A stretch of DNA of 64,000 nt from Dromaius novaehollandiae (GCF_036370855.1 NC_088132.1:60178841-60242840); one strand, 5' to 3'; counted from the first letter of the stretch, positions 25,456 to 38,900 are shown. Numbers and translations: made by a program. The notes: generated by a model not told the origin, from the letters alone.

Positions 25456-28400
25456 CAGCTCAGTTCAGAGGCACGCCTCTGCAGCTGCGAACTGGTGCCC
25501 TCAGGCTCCAGAAAGCTGGATGGAGAAAAACAGGAATGTAATTTATGCCACAAATTCTTATCTCCTCTTATCACCGCCAGGATGCAAATTAGTCATAGCT
25601 TTAGTAAGTGATTACATAAGCATCATATTAATTCTGTTCATATTTCCCCAAAGAAATCAGCAAATTATTAGAACAATTGGGACTCATAGATTTATTTTCC
25701 AGGCATCATGGACCATTGGCAACAGAGGTGAAGTAATTTATCATTTCACAATGAAGATAATCAGGTTAACAAACCCAATTTCTTCCACAAGAAAGAAGCA
25801 ACAATAAACGGATAGGCAGTGACAGTCAAAAGCCACTGGAGGATTTGGAGGAGAAAGAAAATTTGGTTCAGCCCATTGTTTTTTTCATTGTAGTTCTCTA
25901 AAACTGTCTGAAGATTCATTTGTTCCTATCCAGAATACTCTGTTATGCAAAGCATTATTCAAAGAGAGAGAGAGAGAGAGACTGCACACACACAGATGCA
26001 AAAGGTCTTGAGGGAATTCAGCATAAAAACTCCCAAACCCCAGAATCCTGCGAGCCTCCGATAGTCCCAGGAGATTTGTCAGGGATGCACACCTCCCACT
26101 GACTGCTGCCTCATGTGATTCTCAGCTTAATAATATGCACACGATTCCCTCACTGAAAGGAAAAATAGTTCAAGGAGAAGAGAAGATTCTCTGCTGATTT
26201 TTCTGAGTGCAGCAGTAAGAGGGAGGAAGGGGCTCTTGGAGGGCACGTGAAATTGCCTAGCACAGCTCAGACTGACCTGAAGTGTGCCAGATGAAGTAGA
26301 TCTTTAGGGCCACATCTCAATGGCCAGCCACGGCTCCACTCCTCCTCATCACTACATGCCCTCCTTGGAAGAAGCAGCTCCTCAAACTCCCTGCTTGCTC
26401 TGAGGTAACCTGACTAACTCCTCTTCAAGCAGCAGGTTTCTTCTGGCTTCAAAACTGGGACCCAGAGCCTGTGGAAGGCCAACACTTGCAATGTCTGCCT
26501 GAAACCTGGGAGCAGAAACAGAGCTCATTCTGTAAATAAAGTGAAATTCTTTTAGGAGAAGGAATATTCTCAGCCATGAGAGCTCTGGCTGGGGACAGGC
26601 TGATAAATACCAGGAGTCTCAAACTGACAGTTTTATTATTTGTTTCTTGAAGCAGACAGCCTAACATGCAGAGAGAACGAAGGATGTTGCAGCCTGAGCG
26701 CAGGGCTGCAGAAGGTGTCCAATGGACAGTACCTCTCTATTAAGCAATAAACAAATGCAGACCAACATATGGGTGAAGCAAACTTCTCACCACCACCTGA
26801 GTAACTGGTCATGTTAGGGCTGAATTACACAGTCCGTACCAGGTGGCCGTGCAGTTTGCAGTTTCGCTATGGAGACAACTAGTTACAACAGGCTTGGCTA
26901 GATTCCTGCCTAGGACATAGTGGTGTTCATGAAAGCTAGAGGAGACAAATATTTTTTACGATGACCAGCCCATGGAGAGGAAGGCTGCGTGCCCGGGAGC
27001 TGCCTGCCACAGGGCCCAGGGCCAAGCGGCGCAGCAGCGGAAGCGGAGGGATCTCAGGGCTGCCCAGCAGTGGGCTGCCTCCTTCTAGCATCATTGCCTC
27101 CCTCCTCCCGGTCCCCACAGTGGCAGCAACAGCCAACAGCTTTGCCACCCTACCGTGGGGTCCAGATGTTTTTCCCTGCAGCATCCCGCTGTCTGCTCCT
27201 GGAGGCTCCCAGCAAGGCACTCCTGCCAACCATTTCACACCCCTCACATAGAGGTCCTCCAACTGACTCCACTGGGAGAGAACAGGACAGGAAAGACTAT
27301 GTTAAAAAAATATGGGGAGTGTATCTTCCTCAAGTTTTATGCATGGGGTATCAGGTATCTGAAAAACAGCTGAAAAGCTAGCAAGAGCATGCCCTAAATC
27401 CTACCAGTCTCAGGAACCTTTTTTGGACTACTGGTAACCCTCTACCTCCACACAGGATCATCCCCAGGCCTACTCTTGAGGTAGTATAATCATTACAAAA
27501 TAAATAAGAGGAAAGGGTGTAAAAAAAATCCTTTCAAACCAAATAACTGAAGAAGACCATGTTCCTCTGCTACTCAGCGGCAAAATGGTGAGGGCACTCG
27601 CCTATAGCAAGAGAAAGCAGAGTCTGATTCCCTCCTCTGCTCAATGGGGTTCAAACAGAAAGCTCTCACCTCCTGGCAAAGCCTCCTCCAACCCAGCTCT
27701 GGAGAGGTCATTTTCTTACCTCAGAACTGTTCTGCCCTGTGTAAATAAATATTTACTGGGCCTAGAGAGACAGAGAACATGATTCATCTGTACACAATCT
27801 CTCTCTTGCAATATTATCCCAAAACAGTATCAAAAGAAGAGGATGAGCTACACAGACATCAACACCTACACACACCTGTGAATACCATATAATGTAGCAC
27901 TACAGAGCCTGCAGGTCAGATCCTTGTCCTCCGAGACATAGTTTCAAGCAGCAGTGCACTAAACTCCTGCATCTTTTGGGGTGCTTATAGCAAGCACCAG
28001 GAGCAAGTGTTGGGTATTAAAGAGGGTGGCCACATTTCTTCTCCAGTGCTCCTTGAAGTGATTACCCTGTTGAGTTCCCTCTGCAAACACCTCCCAGATC
28101 AAGCCCTTTGGGCAAGGCAGGACAGGAATGTCCATCCTCCAGAGACTGCTGCAACACGCGTGTGAAATTGCCAAGTGGCTCCCTACCATCGTGAGTGAGG
28201 CCACTCTGCATACAGCCAGGAGCCAAGCTTTGGGGGCAGAGGAAAAAGTAATGCTGAAAACACTATGTGCCCAGGGCCTCAAAGCACCTCCACAGTTCAG
28301 AGGAGGTTTTGTGCTTTGAAATTTCAGACCTGCAAGTGTTGAGTGGCAGCCAAGAACTTAATCTGTTTTCAAATGAGGTGACCATGCACTGTGAACTTAT

Positions 28401-28786
28401 TTGAAAGTATTAAATTTCTTACAAACTATCTTGTGGCCTTCAGCTGGAGGCAGCACCATCACTGCTATCATGAACTGCATTTGACCCAGGCACAGGATTT
28501 CAGATATCAAGCAGCTATAGATACGTAGCATAAGGAATATTTCTGCATTGGTAAAATAATAAACAGAATGGTCCAACTCGGTCTTTTTTATCTTTGGCTT
28601 TTCATTATTTGATACCCAGGAAGTTATTTCAACAAACAAAACTGTATTCTGTGGAGATAGATTGATGTCTACACTGAATTAATAGCCAAAGTAGGTCTCC
28701 TAGAACATCCTGGCCTTTCTCTATGTTGATTGATTTCATTCCCTCCTCTCCATTCATCTAAGAAGTTTAAATCCTGAGACACTTAC
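25456..28786. other. Unique non-coding DNA
   Basis: No supported gene. About 25540-25770 is AT-rich and carries an octamer motif 'atgcaaat' (25582-25589) among homeodomain-type TAAT/ATTA cores (see findings). About 26960-27250 is GC-rich with chance frames on both strands. Confidence 0.55.
25963..25994. repeat. (AG)9 and (CA)5 microsatellite
   Basis: Nine AG units (25963-25980) are followed after a few bases by a short CA run. Ordinary simple repeat. Confidence 0.85.
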
Positions 28787-28825
28787 GGCCTAATCCAGCA
28801 AAGCACTTTGGCATGTGCTTAGCCC
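28787..28825 (-). mobile_element. MITE-like sauropsid repeat fragment, reverse
   Basis: Read on the minus strand, this gives 'taagcacatgccaaagtgct' followed by 'ttgctggatta'. That resembles a repeat pattern I recall as common in bird and reptile DNA, and matches part of the plus-strand fragment at 4508-4586. It is short and truncated. Family name not determined. Confidence 0.45.
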
Positions 28826-31800
28826 TAGCAACACAAAAAATTCTGCTGGAAAGGTAATGAGAGAAGCCAATTCAAGCTTTATTTTATTTAGAAGATATTT
28901 AATTGAAGTTGTCAGAGAAAGCAACAATAAAAGGCTATAAACTTTCACTCTATATACCCAGATTATATCACAGTAATGTTCATATCTACATAGCTCAGCT
29001 GTATTGGCCATTCTGCTGCACACCCTGTTATTCAGAGGTTAGCTACATGCAGAATGCTTGCAGGGGTTTGTTTTAAAATGCTTGAAGGAATTTCATTAGC
29101 ATAAGATAGCCTTTTCCACTTTATCATATAAACTATGGTTGTTGTACAACGAGGCAATCCAAAAGCAGCTGGTTTTCATTGATAGGTGAATTGTTTCCCT
29201 TAAGTTACCGAGAGATGATGGGCAATATATAAGCACCCTTTAGATTATATTTTTAAAAAGCAGAAGCACAACATATTCTTAAATAACTACTAACCTCTAG
29301 CCAACTGGATTTCTTCGTAGTTCTGTACAAACGATGATTTGTTTCCAAGCTGAGATTTGATATACTGAGTTCCAGCCCGAAGCACAATTCTGAAGCCAAG
29401 CTCTAACTTCCTGAAAATGAAAATTCATTATGAAACATAAACAAGTCTTTAACCATGACATGGAGAATGGGAACAAGAGGTGAAATCATTCTGTTGTGAT
29501 AAGAATAATTTTTCTCTGCAGTTGAATCATTGTTCTAGACTGAGCATGTAAAAAGAATTAGGTTAGCTTTACCCTCCCTGTCTTAGATTTGGACAAACAA
29601 TTAAAAGTTAACAGCAGGTAGATTAAAATTAGCTCAAAATACCACAGCCATATGATAATCCAGGGGAAAAAAACCCAGAGGCCTGTCCATTGTGATTTAA
29701 ATCTAAACCAGAAAGCAATGAGATTAGACCTAAAATGGTTCCCACTGAATTAACTTTGGGTCTGTCTCTCTGCTCTGCTTGCCCGCCTGCAGACCGATTT
29801 TCCAAAAGCTCTCCCCCTTGCATCCTCCAAAGGAAGCCCTTCCCTGATCTTATCTTCTCCAGGGTCTCATCTCTCAAATTTTGCCCACGTTTTTTCATAA
29901 TTCTGCAAATACTTGGCCCTCTGAGTGGCAAAGGCACGGATCCCATAGCTCCAGCTCAGGTGCTGGTCAGACAATCCCTTGCGTCTAGCATTTCCCACTG
30001 TCTCTGTAGCTCCGTGTCAGCGTGCTGGAGCCTGGCATAGCCCAAGGGGCACACTTGGGCTATTCGTTTGGTGGAGAGAGAAAATCTGCCATCTCTGACA
30101 TGAGCTGGAGGACTCGATGGATCCTGAATGCCAACAACTTTCTAACGGTGGCTGGGTGTCAACAGCTTTATCGTGAAGGCATGGGCAAGGAGACTGAAAA
30201 TGACCCTCCAGCATAGGCTGTGGCATGGGGGAGTAAGACTCTCTTTGATGCCTAAGCACACAAAGACACTCACTCAGACACTGACTGCAAGCTGGGAGAA
30301 GTCAGGCTCACAGGGGTGGCCTGGAGAGCTGGTCTGTTGCTACCTGGAGCAGTGAGGAAGGCACCATCATGGAAGAGTGTTTGGCCAATGCCGGCCTGTG
30401 GCAACGAACGGGCTGGACCCCAAGCTTTCCCTCTAGGCTTCTCCTGGCGCCTGGCACTGCTCACTAATGGGCCACTTGCATCAGGATGTGGTGAGGATTG
30501 GGATGCAGGAACACCTCCTGCTCTAGTCTGCTGCACGTCTGTCCTTTACTGGTCAGCAGCCAAGCAGCCCTGTTTCCAACATACCGCAACACACTTTGGT
30601 GACAAAAAGCAGGCACTGAGTCTGAAATGGCTTTTGTTCCTAGGAGTGAATCAAGCAGCAGTCAGGCAGGAGCTCATGCGCAGAGCAGACCAGAGCATGT
30701 CGTCTGCCTGCACTCACTCGTGCCCACTCATCTTCCCACAGGCGAGCAGGAATAGTACCTGATCACATTGCACATGTGGCTCGTGTTCCCCTGAGAAAAG
30801 TACTGCAACTTTCAGCACAATTTATGCTCCAAAACCACCCTTCCAGTCCCACAAATGGCAGGCTCCTGCATCCCCACATTTGCAAACAGTGAGTTCGTTC
30901 CTCAGCATAGTCAACGGGACCAGAGATGCATACCTACAAGGTTCATCTTCAGGGCTGCGAAGATGTAACTCAGCTGCCTTTCTGCTAGGTAACCTGGAGT
31001 CAGGGATGCCTGAGGAATATTAGAGCAATTGTCAATAGGAGGTGCCTGCTTCTGCCTCTCCCTTCTAACCTCTGTCCACTGGGACCCACACAGGGTCCGT
31101 AGTCCACGCCACCTTTCCCTCCAGGGTCATGACCATATTTCGAGGACAGTGCTTTGCCACACGCAGCTCTGGTGAGGTTGTTTCAGAAACCACTGGAGCT
31201 CTAACTCTTAAGATACAAAATCCCTCCGCAATAATCCAATGTTATATTTCTTGCCTGCAAGACAGAGTATCCTCAGCCTTCCAGAAGCCACAGTTAAGCT
31301 GTGCAGCTAATGCACTGCTACCAGCACTGGAGAAAACCGGGGCCAGGCAGAAGATACACAAGTCTCCAGGAGGCATTACAGGGCCACAGGGAGGTAGGAA
31401 GAGGGTTTGGCTAGACATGCTCTCTGAACTGGAAAGTTCATGTAAGCGTGTCCAGGAGAAGGATCTATGTGGTGTTCAGCGGACATATCCCAGGAGCCCG
31501 TGGACATCAACGTTTAATTGGATGGGAGAGGGAAGACACCTGCCTGAAAGCGTTGCAAAAACAGCTGGTCTTGCTGATTAACCTCCAGTTCATGCTCTCC
31601 TTATTTACCCTTGGTCTCTTCCCTCATACTTGCTCCTCATGCGTGTCCTTAAGAACCAACATTCTCTCTGCACTGCAGAGCTACAGTCCCTAAACATCCT
31701 CCAGCTGCCTGAGAACATTTCCCCTCGGGAATAGCAGGCAGGGCTCGGGAGGCCTCTGCAGCTGCAGAAAGCCTGGCTGTACTTGTGTCTTCCTCCTCGC

Positions 31801-34800
31801 TCACCTTTCTGGCAGCAGATTAATTTCCACCCCCAGCAGGCACACAGAGGCCTGAAGACACAGTGATCCAGAGCCAGAGCTCGTGGTTGCTTCTGAACTC
31901 CCAGAGCATTATCCCCTTGCCAAAACTCCGGCTGCTGGGGGTTGCACACGCTGTTTGTGTGGAGAGTCTTGACCTTCCTTTTGCTCCTTTTTGTTTGTTT
32001 TATTTGCACTTTCACCCCATGGTTAAGTGATTTTCTTTCACAAATTGCTGCACGTTTTTAGTTGAAAACCTAAAAATGGTATCTTTGCCACACTGAGGGA
32101 GGGGCAAAGCACTGGGATAATTTTGTCACTTATTGCCCCAGTATATCTAGGGAGTGTCAGCTACACAAGTTTGTCTGCAGACTGCTGTTTGTCTCTAGAC
32201 TGTGCAGCTTGGGCCAAATAACCATTTTATAGCAATGTACACCTCCTGAGCAGCAGCCCCTACTGCTGATTTACTCACTCTGAGCTGGCTGGCAACAAAG
32301 CATGGGCAGTCAAGAGCTGCATGCCAGCTAGAGGTGGTGGCTAGCTGAGATCCTGCGTATCCCTGGTAGGGGCTGGATGCCGTGGTCAAACCCCAGAGCA
32401 GAGGCTGCATTTCACCACCAGCAGATGTGTCATGGTGCCACAACATAAGCACTGGATTCCCAAACTCAGGCATCTCATCAGAGTTCCCATCTCACAAGTT
32501 AGATAACAATCTGTAACGGAGCTAAGTAGTTTGAAGTTGCTTCTCTGTGAGAGTTAGAAGGGTGCTTCTGGCTTGACTCAGTGATTTTTGGAAGTCCTTT
32601 GCAGGATAGCAACAGAAACAGCAGTGGAGAGAAGCACACCCTCACCACACAGCGCACAGGGGCTTGTATCCTGCGTGCGCTGGCAGTAGTTTGGAGCTAG
32701 CTCCCTGCCCTCTGTGCTGCACTGCTTTTGGTTCCAACCAGCGTGAGGGCGAGGACTGTCCCTGAGGCGCTAAAAGTGGTGTAAGCAATAGTTCAGTGTG
32801 TTTAAAAGTATTCTATACTCAGTTCCAGGACCCTTTTCAGATTTCTTAGTGCCACTGACCACCTCAATATGTAGGAGTCAGTGTAGGATTGAGTAATGAT
32901 GGCCAGCTCTCTGGTATGTCCCTGCACATGTGTGCATATACACAAATACTGGGGTATTGCAAAGGGAGGAGCCTGGAGCAGCACGTCATCTGGATGTGCC
33001 ACAGCTCCCAAAGCTCGTGCCATGATTTCCTATGTGTAGAACCACGGGGTAGGTCGGGAGGGAGAACAGAAGGAATGTCTGCCTGTGATGGGATCCCCAG
33101 TGCACACGCCCGAATCCCAAATTTGAGATGTGCTCTCACGTGCTGTGATTGCTGTGCATTCCTAGCAATATGTTCTGCCTGGAAAATTCAGTAGCTAGCA
33201 ATTTCCCACTCATCCAGCAAGTTATAGATAATAAAGAAATGGTGGTTAATATATTCCCTGTCAACTACTCTACAAATCATGGGGAAGGAGACTGCAGAGG
33301 AGCCCAGATCATAAGAGGGAAGGTTAGGATGTCGCTACTCTGCTGGGTCCTGAGAGACAAGGAAAATTAGCTCTGCTCCGTGCTGAACTGAAACAACACC
33401 AAGCAGCCAGGGACTGGAATTGCCTCGTCTGAGCCAGCGCACGGTCCAACCCAGATATGCCCAGGGAGCGCAGCACCCGCTCCTGGGGGTCATGTTGCCA
33501 GAAGCCAGAATTCAGCCAGAACAGTCAGAAACAAGAAGGTCCAGGGACCCACACTCGTGCCAGCATGGCACAGCTGCTTTTGTGGTTTAAAAGTGTATGA
33601 GAGCCATCATCTGCTAATGGCCCCAGTCCATTCCGTCAGCTTCTAGCCCTGCTGTGGCATGGACCATAGTGCTGAGCAACGGGGCAGGCGCTCGCGTAGG
33701 AAATACGGCTCGCGTTGTAGCTGCCATGGCTTGGCCAGGAGACGGGCAGCTGACCAGGCTGTCCCGGGAAGGAGAGGGAAGAGGGGCCAGGACTGTCTCA
33801 AAGAGGTTAGAAAGAAGGGGGGACATGATATATACATGGCTATAATGACTCCCCTGTCTCATGCCATTCCTGGTCATATCACCTTCAGCCTTAGGAGTAA
33901 ATACCTTAAAAGTCAACCCTGGCTCCTGTGAAGCCATGGTTCTCTAGCTTTAGCATCTATATGGATATCCCTTTCGGAAATGCAAATTGAACGGCCCTTA
34001 AATCACTTTCTTTGATTTTTTTAAGCACATTTGGGGCATGACTCTTAAATCACAGGCTTCTTTTCTGCATTCGTAAATAACTTTCAACATAATTACAGGG
34101 TGCAAGTGAGGATATAGTCTGCAAATGATCAATTACTTGATTGCAGCAAATCAGACTGGTAGATGTCTGTGTATTCTCACTTGAATCCACAAGGAGTTGC
34201 AGGGACAATTATTGGACATATTAAAATTATAACATGCAGAACAGGAAGCTAAGTAAAGGATGCTTTAAAAATTGGAGACAGTATTCTGTGGGCAGTAAAC
34301 CAAATCTGTTACCCTCTTCACTCTTATGTGTGAGAAAGTATTACTATAGCTCATTGAGATACCGGATAATAGCTAGATTTTTTTTTCTTTCCAGTTTTTC
34401 CTCTTTCTAAATGTGCATTCCAAAAAGGTTGCATTGTTATATATTATACAAACTTAACTGTATTTTTTCTGTTTTTAGTGCAATTGTGCCTGTCTCCAGA
34501 GAATGATATTTATTAGATTATGACTCTCTCTCAACTAAAGTTCTTCCTTTTTATATAATCCTTGAACAAATTACGTTCTCAAGCACTTTTACACAAGCCT
34601 AAGAGTTAAGAATGAAGCACTGCATGTTTCAACTTGTAGGTACATACTTATCCTATGTATGCTAGCACTGAACCAAATAGTCCTTAAAAATTCACTCAAG
34701 ATACGCCGCTTTCCATTCCTAGCTAGTTCAGTAAGTTCTCAAGTGCAATCATTTTAAAAAACTATTTATGTATTGCTTTGATAATTTCTGCTCAGCCAGT

Positions 34801-36605
34801 TACTTGAATAGCTAATATGCAAGATATAAACTACAATTTCTTATGTTCTGAACTGAAGTGTGAATGACATTTCACAGTTATGGACCATATAGAAAGAGCT
34901 TTTTTAAAAGAATTCCACTGCCTTAGTGACATGCCACCTCGATTGCTTGTGCAGTACTTTCTTGGCCAAATGAAGAATTCTCTGTTTCTTTTAAAAACCA
35001 CAGTAGCACACAGGAGAACCATATCCTTGGAGTGAGGAACAGCTTATGAAACGATAGCAATTATTTCTTTTCCAAAACATTTTCTGGGGAAAAAAAAACC
35101 CCACAAGGTCAGAAGTTTGCCTCTTAGTATAGTTTTTTGGCCAAGGGCAGTCCAAATTCGACCCATAGGGATTATCACATTATGTAGTATGTCCATGCCA
35201 AACCCCAAAACAATGCCACACCAGTTTTACTCCTACCCTTGGTGCTGCAGGCAGATCCGAGCTGTCCACACTTAGCAAGAAAGGGGCATCTTTAGGAATG
35301 CGCTGGTCAGCAGCAGCTCTGCAGCGAAAGTTCAGGGAAGCGTTAGAGGTTCTTTGGCGTCAGCTACAAGATGGTCTTCACACAAACGAAGTTGAGTGTG
35401 CTACTGGGATGTCTGTTCAGGTAGCAGTTCTCTGCAAACAGCTGCCAGGAAGAGACCTTGTAATATTCCAGCCATAATAACTAGAACAGAGAAAGCCTGA
35501 CGTTCAGCTGTGGAAATCTTTCTTTACTGATTATGAGGATCAAGAAGAACAAGCAATCATGCCAAATATCTCTTCTCAGAGTGACCATGCTGACTACTGT
35601 TAAAGGTGGAGGTGAGCATCTGATTGGCTGCACATTCCTTTTCATTTATTTTCTATCAGTTTAACCAAGGACTCTAAGCAATCACAGAGCCACAGAGTGG
35701 ACAGTGTAGCAGCATATACTGCTTCCATTCTAGCACACAAGCTAGCAGCCTCCCAGTAGGCTATCTTGCTTACTCTTCCAGCTCTCAAACAATACTGCCC
35801 TCTCAAACGACTTTCTACGAGGAATTCCTTTCCAGAGAACTTACCATTAAAAAAAGAAAGAAAAAAAGACAGCATGTGGGTGTAACGGATCACTTGAAAG
35901 ATATTTTTAACTAGCTCGCTAGAGGCCTGTGCTGTTGGCCTGTGCAAGACATCCAAGCAATCCTGGTTCTACAGAGACAGTAGGGTGCAATAATGCATCC
36001 TTTCAATGTTTAACATTTTTGTAATTGGGGAAAATGTTGGGTGGCAAAATGAGTTAGTTTCACACTTGCCTAGGACTTCCATATGCCTCTAAGAATTTTG
36101 CTTGTTCTGGATAGTGCAGCCATTCCCAAATGAACAGAGGTCCTCTTCTATACAGATGTATCTGCTTTCTCTCTGTCTCCCTCCATGAACATTTCTTCTT
36201 TGGATACACAACAACATCATTGTGTAGGGCCTTTTTGGCCCTCTGTTGTAACTTTCCAGCTGATACTCTGACCTCAGAAGACAGAAGCAACTTCCTGAGA
36301 TGGGCTCGTCTGCTCTGAGCGCTCATCCCAGGCTCTTGCACCTCAGCTAAACAGGCTGAGATAACAGCTTGGCAGGTCAGTATTCAGATGAAGCTAACTT
36401 TAGTCCTATGAATCCTTATGCTTAATGCACCATTCTCTGTCAACTCATGTCTTCAGTGCAAATGGAGGTCCATTTTTAGTATCAGGATATCTAATTCATG
36501 ATAAAATCTTATCCACTGGCCATTTTACCATTATAACTAGTCCAATAAAAACTAAGAGTATGCATGAATTTGCAGTGAACTTTTTCAGTAGGAACATGGT
36601 GCCAC
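28826..36605. other. Unique non-coding DNA
   Basis: No gene I can support. About 30200-33500 is moderately GC-rich with chance frames up to 150 codons. About 33950-34850 is AT-rich. One interval (35251-35420) has splice-like borders and an open frame, and is discussed in the findings. A 14-base palindrome around a CAGCTG E-box is at 31755-31768. Confidence 0.5.
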
Positions 36606-36784
36606 ACTGGAAATGATTGCCCAAAGACACCATGGAACCTCCATCCTTGCAGGTTTTCAAGGCCGAGCTAGACAAACCATGACTGACCCGGTCCAGTGTT
36701 GGTGATACTCCCAATCTGAGCAGGAGGTTGAATTCGATCTCCAGACGTCCTGTCCAAGCAATAGTTCTAGGATTCTATGATTTA
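36606..36784 (+). mobile_element. CR1 LINE 3' end
   Basis: This is a 5'-truncated CR1 retrotransposon tail. In order it shows 'acctccatccttgcaggttt', 'gagctagacaaa', 'gagcaggaggttgaa', 'gatctccagacgtcc' and the terminal 'ttctaggattctatga'. All are diverged forms of the CR1 3' consensus, and the end is the characteristic ATTCTATG-type tail used instead of poly(A). CR1 is typical of birds and other sauropsids, and this is the clearest taxonomic marker in the window. Extreme 5' truncation is normal for CR1. The copy is old and has no coding capacity. Confidence 0.9.
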
Positions 36785-37942
36785 TATGTACAGAAAAGTA
36801 AAAACTACATGTACTTTGCCTCTAGCAGTCTCTATTAGTCATCTTGATATAAAAACCAAAACATTTATTTTCAATGGAGATCAGGCTTTGGCAAGAATGA
36901 TCTGAGATGTATTAAAAGAGCAGCAGCAGCTGCTGCTCTGTTAACATAGCAAGATGGCAAATGAATAATTGCATCGTCCTTATAATCATATTCTAGCTAT
37001 GGAGATATTTTATTGTTTTATAATGACTTTTTAATCAGCTTATGTGAAATAAATTATAAGCAGGAAACCTCAGTAGGAACCTCAGCAATAAAGCAGGAAG
37101 AGACACATGTCTGTGTCTTGATTTTGCGAAGGAATTCAGATAGATTGATTTATTGGATGTGATTTCCACTACCGCACGCCTTGCACAAGCATGTACAAAG
37201 TGAGGGCAAAGGAAGCATCAAATGTGGCCATCCACACTGAGAGTCACCCAGGGCAGAATGCAACTTCCACATTAGCTGTTGAAAGGCACCGAGTTTCCCA
37301 AAGCAGCACTTCTTTCCTTGGCTGCCCAGCACCAGGCCCAATGTGCAGGGCTGTTTTGTCTGGAAGGAAAGTGCTGGGATAGAAAGACAGTAGCCAAGAA
37401 CACTTTTTCTAATTTCTAAAAATAAGCACAGATAAATCATCTCAGGCTGTTCTGGCCTAAAATTATCCTTGCCTATAGATGAAACTGTTATTGGAGATTA
37501 GATGCTGAGAAAACTCCCAAATTTAGGAGGCTTGGAAAATGTAGGGTTTGGGAAATAATTTGCAACAAAAAAAAATTCTCCAAGGCAGGTTCCATAAATC
37601 CAAAATGAACAACCAAAATGCTTCTTCTTGCTTCACTTTCACAGATAATTAAGGGCACTTTTACTCACTTTCTTACTATATCTTACTTTATGTCTGCCTG
37701 AAAGAATCACTATACCTGGAAAAAGATCCCTGCCACTCAAGAAAAGTAGAAGATTTGTATTGAATTGCTGTTTTTCCTAACTCCACCTTTAAGAATAACA
37801 TTTACAGTAAAGCACATACAAAGAAACTTCCTATAAATATAACACTAAAGACAATATTTAGTCAGTCATTGAGAAATGAACAAAGAATTTTCCACTCATG
37901 TTATTGTAGCTGGTAAAGGTTTACATTCTGATTCTTATAAAA
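36785..37942. other. AT-rich unique non-coding DNA
   Basis: No gene or repeat family seen. It includes a 16-base perfect palindrome 'agcagcagctgctgct' (36922-36937) centred on CAGCTG inside a short CAG/CTG run. Confidence 0.6.
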
Positions 37943-38050
37943 GATTTATATAGTGCTGTAAATGTATAAAGCACTTTCCAAACATAGATAAGACATATTC
38001 CCTGTCAAAAATGCTGAGGAAGACAAATGCAGGAGGAGATACAGGACAGA
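37943..38050 (+). repeat. Possible ancient dispersed repeat
   Basis: The phrases 'tatagtgctgtaaatgtata', 'aagcactttccaaacataga' and 'gacatattccctgtc' resemble an old amniote repeat pattern ('gcgctttacaaacata...gacagtccctgcc') that I recall but cannot name. A repeat-library search would decide. Boundaries are approximate. Confidence 0.3.
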
Positions 38051-38163
38051 AGAGAGAACCCTTAGTAAGAATTAGGGAGTCCAGAGTCCTGAAACTGCAT
38101 GTTAAGTGGATATCATAGTGCTCTGGGAAATACACAGCCCGAGTCTTCAGCTTCTTGCATCAT

Positions 38164-38192
38164 TTTACACAGGTATAAATCAGTTTCTTCAG
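38164..38192 (+). repeat. Possible MITE-like repeat scrap
   Basis: The sequence 'ttacacaggtataaatcag' followed by 'tttcttcagg' resembles part of a sauropsid MITE-like repeat ('ttacaccagtgtaaatcag'). It is very short and uncertain. Confidence 0.25.
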
Positions 38193-38317
38193 GGGCCCAA
38201 TTTCTCCTCTATACCAATAAAAGCAGAAAAATCCTCTTTCTTTCATTTTCACATCAAAACATTCTTTAGAAATTAGTAAGAGGTAGAAATCTGGCCTCTA
38301 AATTTGCATCGAAGAGT

Positions 38318-38354
38318 CAAAACTGGGAATGTTCAAAACCAAATCCCAGTTTTG
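38318..38354. repeat. 11-bp perfect hairpin
   Basis: The arms 'caaaactggga' (38318-38328) and 'tcccagttttg' (38344-38354) are exact reverse complements, separated by a 15-base A-rich loop. Beyond a two-base offset, a further GTC/GAC can pair. It lies in AT-rich DNA next to possible repeat scraps and may be a MITE remnant. Confidence 0.6.
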
Positions 38355-38900
38355 TGACAAAGATCAGTTTTAGAATGGACTTTTCCAGAATTCTAAATCA
38401 AAACATCACAAAGATATTCAGATTTGAGTCCAGTTTTGGATCCAAACCTCAGACCTACACCAACTACATTAGAGATTTAAGGATTCCTTCCATGCTATCC
38501 CACAGTTGATAAGACTTGGGAGCTCAGGACTGCTTTAAGCTACTGAGCTAGCACAAACTATCTGAAGCATTCTGCAGAATTAACACTGGAAACTTTTTTT
38601 AGAACAATTCTGTTCAAGTCATGTATTTTCTCGTTTCTCATTGGATTTAGCTACTATAGCAGTTTTCTTTGAAATGCTACATTTCATTTTAGGCAAGTCA
38701 ATCATCCACTAAAACACCATTCCATGAAAGCTTTTTTAAGACTGAACTTTAAAATCTCTAAAATACTGCTGTGCTCCTTTTAAACTCTACGCCTTACTTC
38801 CAGAACCTGGGCTTGGGCCTTTGGATGGGAAATTTTTGTCCACCTCTGTTGCTTTAAATCCAAAAGTCTGCTTGTGCCATCACTGTATTCTCCAACAGCA

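Noticed and set aside
31129-31581. 150-codon plus-strand frame
   Set aside because: Ordinary composition with no recognised motif. The length is compatible with chance in this GC context.
32100-32145. 'ggggcaa' and 'ttgcccc' inverted arms
   Set aside because: Seven-base arms about 30 bases apart are expected by chance in a window of this size.
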